Assembly (NCBI GenBank): GCA_937927415.1
Contig: CALBDS010000012.1
Span: 1-64,000, forward strand
DNA length: 64,000 bases
From: an uncultured Rhodospirillaceae bacterium
Lineage (GTDB): Bacteria; Pseudomonadota; Alphaproteobacteria; Azospirillales; Azospirillaceae
Direction of reading: 5' to 3'
Shown: positions 49,462 to 61,092 of the stretch, one piece after another
How positions within the stretch are numbered: position 1 is the stretch's first letter
Layout of the letters: the number at the start of each line of letters is the position of its first letter
Program-made: the position numbers and the translations under genes
The notes under the pieces: model-generated
Databases searched by the model: none
What the model saw: the letters and a program-made list of their open reading frames with translations, nothing else
Told to the model about the DNA's origin: nothing

Positions 49462-50587
49462 TTACGCCCCGTCCTGTTCGTCGCTCTGCCCCTTGATGCG
49501 GGCGGCGAGAGCGGCTTCCAGGAAGCGGTCGATATCGCCGTCCAACACGCCCTGGGTGTTGGAGGTTTCCACCGACGTGCGCAGATCCTTCACCATCTGG
49601 TAGGGATGCAGCACATAGCTGCGGATCTGGTGGCCCCAGCCGATATCGGTCTTCTGGGCTTCCAGTGCCGCGGCGGCGTCTTCGCGGATCTTCAATTCCC
49701 GCTCGTACATGCGGGCGCGCAGCATGTCCCACGCCTTGGCGCGGTTCTTGTGCTGGGAACGCTCCTGCTGGCAGCTCACCACGATGCCGGTGGGCAGGTG
49801 GGTGATGCGGACCGCGGAGTCGGTCTTGTTGATGTGCTGACCGCCGGCACCCGACGCGCGGTAGGTGTCGATGCGGCAGTCCTTTTCATTGACCTCGATG
49901 TTGATCTTGTCGTCGATCACCGGGCTGATCGAGACGGCGGCAAAGCTGGTCTGGCGCCGGGCCTGGCTGTCGAACGGGCTGATGCGGACCAGCCGGTGGA
50001 CGCCGGCCTCCGTCTTCATCCAGCCATAGGCGTTGTGGCCCTTGACCTGAATGGTGGCGGATTTGATCCCGGCTTCTTCACCGGGGCTTTCTTCCAGCCA
50101 TTCGGTCTTGTAGCCGTGCTGTTCGGCCCAGCGGACGTACATGCGCATGAGCATGAGCGCCCAGTCCTGCGCCTCGGTACCGCCGGCCCCGGCGTTGACT
50201 TCGACGAAGCAGTCGTTGGCGTCGGCTTCGCCCGACAGCAGGCTTTCGATCTGCAGCTTGCCCGCGCGGTCGCGCAGGGCGTAGAGCTGGGATTCGGCGT
50301 CGGCGACCACATGGGCGTCCCCTTCGGCCTCACCCATCTCGATCAGGTCGAGGGAATCGGAGAGATCCCGTTCCAGCGCGCGGTAGCCGTTGACCGAGGT
50401 TTCAAGCTGGGTGCGCTCGCGCATGATCTTTTGCGCGCGGTCGGGGTCGTCCCACAGCTTGGGGTCTTCGGACAGGGCATTCAGTTCGTCGAGACGGCGC
50501 AGTGCGTTGTCCCAGTCAAAGATGCCTCCTCAGCAGCGCCAGCGAGTCACGGATCTCGCCAGCGGCCGCTTCGATCTCGGCGCGCAT
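49462..50587 (-). CDS. prfB: Peptide chain release factor 2, with +1 programmed frameshift
   Basis: RF2 ends translation at UGA and UAA. Starting at ATG 50587, 23 codons (MRAEIEAAAGEIRDSLALLR, RHL) lead to an in-frame UGA at 50518-50516. The slip site CUU-UGA-C (50521-50515) is preceded by an AGGAGG (50530-50525) three bases upstream, the classic prfB arrangement. After a +1 shift the frame continues DWDNALRRLDELNALSEDPK for 351 more residues, giving about 374 in all. The codon-recognition SPF (VRISPFDSQAR) and catalytic GGQ (SGAGGQHINKTDSAVRI) motifs are intact. Low RF2 raises frameshifting, so the gene autoregulates. Confidence 0.97.
50515..50530 (-). promoter_or_regulatory. Programmed +1 frameshift site of prfB
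   Basis: On the minus strand AGGAGG-CAT-CTT-TGA-C: an internal Shine-Dalgarno-like stimulator, slippery CTT, and stop codon with an unfavourable C after it. This matches the Escherichia coli prfB site in design. Confidence 0.95.
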
Positions 50588-50810
50588 GGGCGTGCCTCCT
50601 CGTCAGCCAGAGTGGATATGAAAGCGGGGAGTTATGTAGCGCCTTACGCCCGGCTTTGCACCCCCAAACTGGGTTTCCCCGATCGAAAGGACGGGGATGC
50701 GCCACCAACGGATAGACCAGCTTGCCCCTCATCGGCGCCCGTTTGCGGGCGGGCGGAGCAGAAATCACTGTGTCAGCATGGCGCCGGACCAACCCATGCG
50801 GTGTGTGCCG

Positions 50811-52244
50811 ATGAACTTCTCCAGCCTTTCATTTCTGGTTTTCATCACCGTGTTCACGGCCCTGTTTCTCGCCCTTGCGCGAACGCGGGCGTTTACACCG
50901 ATGCTTCTGGGGGCCAGCTATCTTTTCTATGGCTGGTGGGATTACCGTTTCTGCGCCCTGCTGGGGCTGACGACGGTGATCGATTTCTGGTGCGGGCTGC
51001 GGGTGGCCGATGCCCGCAATCGGGACGAGGCCCGGCTCTACCTGCTTCTCAGCGTCGGCAGCAATCTGGCGATCCTGTTCTTTTTCAAATACTTCAACTT
51101 CTTCATCGACAGCGCGGAAACCGCCCTGGCGGCGCTGGGGATCGATGCGGGGCACACCGCCCTGTCGATCATCCTGCCGGTGGGGATTTCCTTCTACACC
51201 TTTCAAAACCTCAGCTACACGCTCGATGTGTATCGCGGAGAGTTGAAGGAAGAACGGTCGCTGCTGAACTACGCCACCTTCGTGGCCTTTTTCCCCCAAC
51301 TGGTGGCCGGTCCCATCGTGCGGGCGCGCGATTTGCTGCCCCAGATCGCCCAGCCGCCGGAAAAGGTGGATTTCGCCTTTCGCTTCAACGGGCTGGAAAA
51401 GATCGTCTGGGGCTATTTCCTAAAATTGGTGCTGGCCGACAACGCCGCCGCGGTCGTGGACGCCCGCTTTGCCCAGCCCGAATTCTACAACGCGCTGAAC
51501 CACATCATCGGCATGGTGTGCTTCAGCCTGCAGATCTACGGCGATTTCGCCGGCTATTCGCTGATCGCCATCGGGCTGGCGCAGATCTATGGCTACCACC
51601 TGTGCCCCAATTTCGCCCGGCCGTACTTCGCCACCGGCTTCGGTGATTTCTGGCGGCGCTGGCACATCTCGCTGTCGTCGTGGTTCCGCGATTACCTGTA
51701 CATCCCGCTGGGCGGCGGCCGCACCTATGCCCTGCGGGTGCGCAACGTGGTCATCACCATGCTGATATCGGGGCTGTGGCACGGGGCAAGCTGGACCTTC
51801 GTGCTGTGGGGTGCCATGCACGCCGGGCTGGTGCTGGCCGAGGATGCCGGCAAGCGGGCGGCCCGCGCCCTGGGCATCGGACTGCCCGGCTGGATGCAGC
51901 GGGCGCTGCGCCCGCTGGCGGTGATGGTGGTGTTCGCCGGGGTGACGCTGGCGTGGCTGCCGTTCCGTGCCGACGGCATGGACACCGTGCGCACCATCCT
52001 GGGCATCATCGCCGAGGGCGATTTCACCATGCCCCACGGGATGCAGCAGGCCACCGCCCTGCTGCGGGTCGCCATCGCGGCGCTGGTGGTGTTTTCCATC
52101 GATGCCCTGATCGAAGGCGGAGCGGGCCGCCGCTACGCCAATGCCCCGGTGGTGGTGCGGTCGTTCGCCTGTTCATCGCTGATCGTGCTGCTGCTGCTGG
52201 TGGGCAGCTTCGGCAGCCGGTCCTTCATCTATTTCCAATTCTGA
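50811..52244 (+). CDS. MBOAT family O-acyltransferase (AlgI-like)
   Basis: A 477-residue polytopic enzyme that passes acyl groups, usually acetyl, across the membrane to a surface glycan. LSFLVFITVFTALFLALA, ILPVGISFYTFQNLSYTLDV, FFPQLVAGPIVRARDLLPQI, FWRRWHISLSSWFRDYLYIP and the catalytic-His motif ISGLWHGASWTFVLWGAMH are standard MBOAT/AlgI features. Start ATG 50811 (MNFSSLSFLV). The SGNH-type partner follows 22 bp later. The pair lies between prfB and mrcA, transcribed against both. Confidence 0.93.
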   Translation: MNFSSLSFLVFITVFTALFLALARTRAFTPMLLGASYLFYGWWDYRFCALLGLTTVIDFWCGLRVADARNRDEARLYLLLSVGSNLAILFFFKYFNFFIDSAETALAALGIDAGHTALSIILPVGISFYTFQNLSYTLDVYRGELKEERSLLNYATFVAFFPQLVAGPIVRARDLLPQIAQPPEKVDFAFRFNGLEKIVWGYFLKLVLADNAAAVVDARFAQPEFYNALNHIIGMVCFSLQIYGDFAGYSLIAIGLAQIYGYHLCPNFARPYFATGFGDFWRRWHISLSSWFRDYLYIPLGGGRTYALRVRNVVITMLISGLWHGASWTFVLWGAMHAGLVLAEDAGKRAARALGIGLPGWMQRALRPLAVMVVFAGVTLAWLPFRADGMDTVRTILGIIAEGDFTMPHGMQQATALLRVAIAALVVFSIDALIEGGAGRRYANAPVVVRSFACSSLIVLLLLVGSFGSRSFIYFQF

Positions 52245-53222
52245 TGCAGAAGGAGGGCCTGCCGTCATGGGACGCCTGATTGCCTGCGTGTTTCTGATCC
52301 TGGGGATGGTGACGGCGATGGACCGGGCGCTGGCGACGGCCCTGGGTGCCCTGCTGCGGCACAGCCAGGACCGCTTCATCGCCCTCTACCGCCCCGACAC
52401 CCCGTCGGCGGATGTGGTGATCCTAGGGAATTCCCGCGCCGACAACCATTTCCCCGCCGACACCGTGGGACGGCTGGCGTGCGGCGGTACCGCCGTCAAC
52501 CTGGGCATGGGCGGCGCGCCCACCGTGGTGTCGGCGGCCCTGTGGGAGGATTATCTGGAACGCCACCCGGCGCCCAAGCTGCTGATCCTGGAACCCACCG
52601 CCATCGAAGATGACCCGGCGGTGCTGGCCGACGCGCCGATGCTGGCCCACTATTCCCCGCGGATCGATGCGCTGGTGCGGCAGGCCGACGCCACCCAATG
52701 GGCGTGGAACCAGGCGTTCCACCTGCTGACCTTCAACAGCAACCAGACCCTGCGCCTGCTGGCGGGCATGCTGTCGGACACCAGCCGCGACCGCACCCTG
52801 GACGGGGTGATGAGCGCGGCGCAGAAGACCCAGCTTTCCCGCGCCCCGGACGAGGATTGGGACATGTTCCCCGCCAACCTCGCGGCCCTGGACCGCATCA
52901 TTGCCGCCGCCCAGGCGCGGGGCGTGGCGGTGGCGGTGGTCATCACCCCCCTCTATCAGCCGCTTGCCCGCAAGATCCGGAACTATGACGCCTTTTTCGC
53001 CACCATCGCCGCCCACACGCCCCCCGGCGTGACGGTGATCGACCGGCGCACGGCGGTGACGGACGAGGCGCTGTTCACCGACCCCCTGCACATCAACCGC
53101 ACCGGGGTGGAGCGGCTGATGGCCGGGCTGGCCGAGCCGCTGCACCGGCTGGGCGGCTGCGGCGCGCCGGGCGAGGTCATCGCCGGGTTGCCCGGCGGGG
53201 TGTCCCCCGCCAGCGCCCCGGT

Positions 53223-55796
<2,574 letters not shown>

Positions 55797-55947
55797 CGTA
55801 CGATCCCAACATGACCGAAAGCCCGGCCCGGATCACGCCGGGCCGGGGGCCGGATTGCCAGCAAATTATGGCCTGCGCAAGGCCGCGGGGGGAAGGTCTG
55901 GCATGCACCCTTCCCCGGTTATCGTCCCGGCCAACGCCGGAACGTCC

Positions 55948-57330
55948 TCAGGATTTCCGTTCGCGGTGCAGCCAGCGGAAATAGGCGTCCACCGCACGGG
56001 TGACACCGCGGGCCATGCGCTCACGATGGTCGCCGCTGGTCAGCAGACTGACATCCTGCGGGCTGGACAGATAGCCCATTTCGATCAGCACCGCCGGAAT
56101 ATCCGGCCCGGTCAGCACCGCCAGCCCGGCCTGCCGGTGCGGCTTGGCCGGCAGCAGTTTGACTTCCTTGCCCAGATTTTCCAGCGCCAGACGGGCGAAG
56201 CGGCGGGAATGGTTCAGCGTGTCCCGCTGGGCCAGATCGATCAGAATGCCGGCCACCAGATCGTTTTCCGACGACAGATCCAGCCCGGCGATGGCGTCGG
56301 CGCGGTTTTCCTTGGCCGCCAGCATCTCCGCTTCACGGTCGGAGGCCTTTTCCGACAAAGTGTAGATGGACAGGCCGCGGATGGAGCCGTTGCCGATGCT
56401 GTCGGCGTGCAGCGACACGAACAGGTCGCCCCCGGCGTCCCGCGCAATCGCCACCCGGTCGCGCAGGCGCACGAACACGTCCTTGTCGCGGGTCAACTGC
56501 ACCCGGTAACGCCCGGTGGCCAGCAATTGCCGCCGCACTTCACGGGCAGCCGCCAGGGTGATGTCCTTTTCATAGACCCCGCCCACGCCGATGGCGCCGG
56601 GATCGACGCCGCCGTGGCCGGGGTCCAGCACCACCAGCGGCTTTTCCACCACCGGCGCCGGACGGTTGGCCGAAGGGCGCGGGGGGGCGGACGGCAGGGC
56701 GGCGGGCACCACCTGGGCCGGGGGCTGGGCCGGTTTGGACGGCACCTCCGCCGGCGGGACCGGCAGGGCGGCCATCTGGGCTTCGGGCTTGCGGGATTCG
56801 GGCGGCGGGTCGGCCTTGGCGGGGGCCGCCTCGTCGGTTCTCGCCGCGGTCTTGGGCGGTGCGCCGTCGCTGCCCCAGCCCGGCTTCAGATCGACGACCA
56901 GCCGCGGCTGGTGACCGTCGCGGGCCGGAATGATGTAGCTGCTGGCCACATGGGCCGGGCCGGTGGTGTCCAGCACCAGCCGCAGCACCCCGTCGCCCGT
57001 CTCGTTGCGCACACGGCGGACCAGCCCGTTGGGCGGCACTGCCCCGCCGGACCAGCGCAGGCCGGTCAGTTCCACCACCACCCGCGCCGGATCGGCGGCG
57101 GTGAAGACGCGGTAGGACACCCGCTCGCTCATTTCGACAACGAAACGGGTCTTGTCGGGGTGCACGCCCAGCCGCATGCCGATCAGCGACGCCTGTTCCG
57201 GCACCATGGGCAGGGCGGCGGTCCGGGCGCGCATCGTCTCCGCCACGGCATCACCCGCCCCCGCCACCTGCAACGGCAGCAAAAGCACGAGCGCGGCCAG
57301 CGCGGCACGGATACGGCCCCCAAAGCTCAT
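55948..57330 (-). CDS. amiC: N-acetylmuramoyl-L-alanine amidase with AMIN domain (AmiC-like)
   Basis: A 460-residue periplasmic zinc amidase that cleaves septal peptidoglycan during cell separation. Signal peptide (IRAALAALVLLLPLQVAGAG), AMIN targeting domain (about 45-150, LIGMRLGVHPDKTRFVVEMS), Pro/Ala linker, and the Amidase_3 domain with zinc ligands in VVLDPGHGGVDPGAIG, the His in FVSLHADSIGNGSIRG and the catalytic Glu in PAVLIEMGYLSSPQD. Start ATG 57330 (MSFGGRIRAA). It precedes mrcA by about 150 bp and is divergent from rne. Confidence 0.95.
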   Translation of the reverse strand: MSFGGRIRAALAALVLLLPLQVAGAGDAVAETMRARTAALPMVPEQASLIGMRLGVHPDKTRFVVEMSERVSYRVFTAADPARVVVELTGLRWSGGAVPPNGLVRRVRNETGDGVLRLVLDTTGPAHVASSYIIPARDGHQPRLVVDLKPGWGSDGAPPKTAARTDEAAPAKADPPPESRKPEAQMAALPVPPAEVPSKPAQPPAQVVPAALPSAPPRPSANRPAPVVEKPLVVLDPGHGGVDPGAIGVGGVYEKDITLAAAREVRRQLLATGRYRVQLTRDKDVFVRLRDRVAIARDAGGDLFVSLHADSIGNGSIRGLSIYTLSEKASDREAEMLAAKENRADAIAGLDLSSENDLVAGILIDLAQRDTLNHSRRFARLALENLGKEVKLLPAKPHRQAGLAVLTGPDIPAVLIEMGYLSSPQDVSLLTSGDHRERMARGVTRAVDAYFRWLHRERKS

Positions 57331-57932
57331 CAAGCGTTCCCAACAAAAGGCCGGCGATAACACCCGGCGCAACGGCGTGCCCGACTGTGGCACGGCCCCC
57401 GGCACGGGAAAAGCGCAGGAGCGGCAGCAGCGCCGTTTGCCCCCCGACCGTGGCATCCCGGCAACGGGTGGGTTGAAGACACCACGGCCGAGATTGAAGC
57501 GGGGATGGGAACCGGCACCGCTTTTTTGCACCTGTCCGCCCCTTGAACCGTTGTGAAAGCGGACCGGCTTGTTTATGTTACGGGAGCGACATACCGCGAT
57601 TCGCCCGCTTCCGGCCCGTAAAGCAGCCCAAACTGCACACCGGGCGGAAGAGGCGCCGCACCTGGAACCGTCGTCCGGCCGTCAAGCGCGCCGGACGGAT
57701 CTGACAGGCGGGGCGCTACGAATTGCCGGTGCAGCGGAAAACCGTCGAAGCCGGTTCCGGGTCTTTTCATGCCGGAACCCGGTGGGTCTTAGTCTGGTCC
57801 GTCCTGGCTGCTTTTCACAAAGCGCCGTTCGACGGAGAACGGGCGAAGCCGCCGTTGGCTTTCCACCTTTTTGATGACGCGCCGGGCGCCCGAGGGTCGC
57901 GCGGCCTGCCGGGGGCGTCATGAGGATCTTGA
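57331..57932. other. Divergent amiC-rne intergenic region, including a long rne leader
   Basis: About 600 bp without a credible gene. In many bacteria rne has a long 5' leader through which RNase E controls its own mRNA; the length here allows that. A GC-rich inverted segment (CGCCGGGCGCCCGAGGGTCG) lies about 55 bp before the rne ATG. Confidence 0.45.
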
Positions 57933-60900
57933 ATGACCAAGCGTATGCTTGTTGACGCCACGCACCCGGAAGAAACACGGGTCGTCGTGGTCAATGGAAA
58001 CCGGCTCGAAGAACTCGACTTCGAAATTGCCTCGCGCAAGCAGCTCAAGGGCAATATCTACCTCGCCAAGGTGACTCGCGTCGAACCGTCGCTTCAGGCG
58101 GCCTTCGTCGAATACGGCGGCAACCGCCACGGCTTTCTGGCCTTCTCCGAAATCCACCCCGATTATTACCGCATTCCGGTCGCCGACCGCGAAGCCCTGA
58201 TGGCCGAACAGCGCCGCCGGGATGAGGAATACGGCCACGACGACGCCAATGGTGCTCCCAACGGCGAGGTGGAAGCCCCCCTTCCCGAGGCCGCGGCGGC
58301 CGACGCCAACGGTGATGCGGACGGCGAGAACGGCGACGACAACGGGGATGTTCCGGCCGGGCGCCACCCGTCGCCCATGCCCTCCCCCATTCCGGTGGAA
58401 ACCCTGGCCGCTCCGGTGGTCGAAGCGGACAGCGACGGCGCCCCGGCCAACGGCGAGGATGAGACCGCCGCCGAGGCCGTCAACGGCGCCGATGCCGTCG
58501 GGATGGACACCGACGTGGTGGGCGGCGACGACACCGAGGATGTCGAGGAAAGCCAGCACCGCCGCCGCGCGCGCCCGCTGCGCAGCTACAAGATCCAGGA
58601 AGTCATCAAGCGCCGCCAGATCCTGCTGGTGCAGGTGACCAAGGAAGAGCGCGGCAACAAGGGTGCGGCGCTGACCACCTATCTGTCGCTGCCGGGCCGC
58701 TATTGCGTGCTGATGCCCAACACCGACCGGGGCGGCGGGATCAGCCGCAAGATCACCAACCCGGCGGACCGCAAGCGGCTGAAGGAAATCCTGTCGGATC
58801 TGGATGTTCCCGATGGTATGGCGGTCATTCTGCGCACCGCCGGGCTGGAACGGTCGAAGCCGGAAATCCGCCGCGACCTGGAATATTTGCTGCGCCTGTG
58901 GGACGACATCCGCGAACAGACGCTGAAGTCCACGGCCCCCTGCCTGATCTACGAAGAAGCCAACCTCATCAAGCGGACCATCCGCGACGTCTATTCCGCT
59001 GACATTGATGAAGTGTGGGTGGAGGGCGAGAGCGGTTTCCGCACCGCCCGCGACTTCATGTCCATGCTGATGCCCGATCACACCAAGCGGGTTCAGCTTT
59101 ACCGTGACGACTCCATCCCGCTGTTCCACCGCTATCAGGTGGAAGCCCAGATCGACGCCATCCACAGCCCGGTGGTGCAGCTTCGTTCCGGCGGCTACAT
59201 CGTCATCAATCCCACCGAAGCCCTGGTCGCCATCGACGTGAACTCCGGGAAATCCACCCGCGAGCGCAACATCGAGGAAACCGCCTTCAAGACCAACCTG
59301 GAAGCCGCCGAAGAGGTGGCCCGCCAGTTGCGCCTGCGCGACCTTGCCGGCCTGATCGTGATCGATTTCATCGACATGGAAGAGCCGCGCAACAACGCCG
59401 CCGTCGAGCGCAAGGTCAAGGAGGCGATGAAAAACGACCGGGCGCGGATCCAGTTGGGGCGGATTTCGCCGTTCGGCCTGCTGGAGCTGTCGCGCCAGCG
59501 GCTGCGCCCGTCGCTGCTGGAAACCAACTTCGAACGCTGCCCCCACTGCGCCGGCACCGGCGTGGTCCGGTCGGTGGAATCGGCGGCCCTGCACGTCCTG
59601 CGCGCCATCGAGGAAGAGGGCATCCGCAAGCGGTCCAGCGAAATCACCGTCGCGGTTCCGTCCAGCATCGCGCTCTACATTCTCAACCAGAAGCGCGGCG
59701 ATCTGGCCCGCATCGAGGAGCGTTACGGCTTCGGTGTGATGATCCAGGCCGACGACACGCTGATCGCCCCCGATCTGCGGCTGGAGCGGGTGAAGGCCCG
59801 TCTGCCCGATGAGGGCGGTGCTCTGGTCAGCGCCGACCGCATCCTTCAGGAAACCGACCGCGACCTTGCCGCCGAAGCCGCGGAAGCCGAAGCCGCCGTC
59901 GAAGCGGAAGCCGAGGTGGAAACCGCCGAGGGCGACGCCGAACGCGTCGCAGCGCCGGAAGCCGAGGAGAACGGCGACCGCCGCCGCCGCCGTCGTCGTC
60001 GTCGTCGTGGCCGGGGTGACGGCCGTGAGGGCCTGGAAGCCCGCGATGGTGCGGAAAGCGCCGAGGGTGACGAGGACGAAGGTGAGGGTGAGGGCGAAGA
60101 ATTGCCCCTGCCCGCCGCCGCGGAAGCCGTGCCCGCCGATGCCCTGTCGGACGAAGATGCCGATGGTGACGACGACGGCGAGGGTGAGTCCGCCGAAGGC
60201 GACGACGAAACCGCCGACGGGCTGCGCAAGAAGCGCCGTCGTGGCAAGCGCGGTGGCCGCCGCCGTTCCCGCCAGCGGGAGAATGTGACCGGCGAAGCCG
60301 AGGGAACGGTCGGAGAACCGGCCGAAGCCATGGAAGCCGCGCCGGAAGACGTGTCGGTGGCTGCCGAGGCCCCGGTGGTGGAGACCCCGGCGGTGCTGGC
60401 TGTCGAACCCGCCCCGGCGGTGACGGAGGAAGCCCCGGTTGCCGAGGCCGCGCCGGTGGAAACCCCGGCCGACGAGGCGCCGGCCAAACCGCCTCGCAAA
60501 CGCGCCGCCACCCCGCGCAAGCGCAAGACCGCGGCGGATGCGGACACGGCCGCCCCGGCGGAAGCCGCTCCGACGGCGGAAACCGCCCCCGAGGCGGAAG
60601 AGGCTCCGGCGCCGAAGAAGCGGACCACCCGCAAGAAGCCGGTTGCCGAAGCCCCCCCCGTGGCGGAAGAGGTCCCGGCGCCGAAGAAGCGGACCACCCG
60701 CAAGAAGGCGGTTGCCGAGGCTGCCCCCGCTGAAGCCGCCCCCGTGGCGGACGAAGCCCCGGCGCCGAAGAAGCGGACCACCCGCAAGAAGGTGACCGCG
60801 GAAACCGCGCCGGTGGCCGAAGAAGCCCCGGCGCCGGCCATCCCGGCGGAGCCGCCGGTGGCGTCCGAACCGGCGCCGGCCGCGGAAACCGCCCCGGCTG

Positions 60901-60959
60901 CGGAAAGCACCGAAGCGCCGTCGTCGGCCAAGCCGCGCCGCGGCTGGTGGGCACGCTAA
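57933..60959 (+). CDS. rne: Ribonuclease E
   Basis: A 1008-residue endoribonuclease that starts mRNA decay and rRNA processing and scaffolds the degradosome. The S1 domain starts at about residue 37 (GNIYLAKVTRVEPSLQAAFV) but is split by an acidic, Ala/Asp/Gly-rich insert of about 120 residues (about 90-210) before resuming with YKIQEVIKRRQILLVQVTKE. The catalytic DNase-I-like part has VAIDVNSGKSTRERNIEETA and LAGLIVIDFIDMEEPRN with the two metal Asp residues. The zinc-link is FERCPHCAGTG. The C-terminal 350 residues are disordered, with Arg-rich (RRRRRRRRRGRG), acidic and PKKRTTRKK repeat segments that likely bind RNA and partners. Confidence 0.97.
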   Translation: MTKRMLVDATHPEETRVVVVNGNRLEELDFEIASRKQLKGNIYLAKVTRVEPSLQAAFVEYGGNRHGFLAFSEIHPDYYRIPVADREALMAEQRRRDEEYGHDDANGAPNGEVEAPLPEAAAADANGDADGENGDDNGDVPAGRHPSPMPSPIPVETLAAPVVEADSDGAPANGEDETAAEAVNGADAVGMDTDVVGGDDTEDVEESQHRRRARPLRSYKIQEVIKRRQILLVQVTKEERGNKGAALTTYLSLPGRYCVLMPNTDRGGGISRKITNPADRKRLKEILSDLDVPDGMAVILRTAGLERSKPEIRRDLEYLLRLWDDIREQTLKSTAPCLIYEEANLIKRTIRDVYSADIDEVWVEGESGFRTARDFMSMLMPDHTKRVQLYRDDSIPLFHRYQVEAQIDAIHSPVVQLRSGGYIVINPTEALVAIDVNSGKSTRERNIEETAFKTNLEAAEEVARQLRLRDLAGLIVIDFIDMEEPRNNAAVERKVKEAMKNDRARIQLGRISPFGLLELSRQRLRPSLLETNFERCPHCAGTGVVRSVESAALHVLRAIEEEGIRKRSSEITVAVPSSIALYILNQKRGDLARIEERYGFGVMIQADDTLIAPDLRLERVKARLPDEGGALVSADRILQETDRDLAAEAAEAEAAVEAEAEVETAEGDAERVAAPEAEENGDRRRRRRRRRRGRGDGREGLEARDGAESAEGDEDEGEGEGEELPLPAAAEAVPADALSDEDADGDDDGEGESAEGDDETADGLRKKRRRGKRGGRRRSRQRENVTGEAEGTVGEPAEAMEAAPEDVSVAAEAPVVETPAVLAVEPAPAVTEEAPVAEAAPVETPADEAPAKPPRKRAATPRKRKTAADADTAAPAEAAPTAETAPEAEEAPAPKKRTTRKKPVAEAPPVAEEVPAPKKRTTRKKAVAEAAPAEAAPVADEAPAPKKRTTRKKVTAETAPVAEEAPAPAIPAEPPVASEPAPAAETAPAAESTEAPSSAKPRRGWWAR
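60609..60791 (+). repeat. Three copies encoding PAPKKRTTRKK in the rne tail
   Basis: Near-identical copies of GGCGCCGAAGAAGCGGACCA plus CCCGCAAGAAG at 60609-60638, 60677-60707 and 60761-60791, with variable spacers that keep frame. They give three basic motifs in the disordered RNase E tail. Confidence 0.85.
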
Positions 60960-60979
60960 CCACCCGGTCCTACCGATGG

Positions 60980-61010
60980 AAAAGGCGCCTTCGGGCGCCT
61001 TTTCCTTTTT
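60980..61010 (+). terminator. Rho-independent terminator after rne
   Basis: AAAAGGCGCC, TTCG tetraloop, GGCGCCTTTT, then CCTTTTT. Confidence 0.92.
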
Positions 61011-61092
61011 CGCCCCCTCCCCTGCCCCCTTGCCAACCGGCGGACAGCGCCTAGTTTGGTGCCCTTGCCGGATTTGTGTGGACCGCTTCCCG

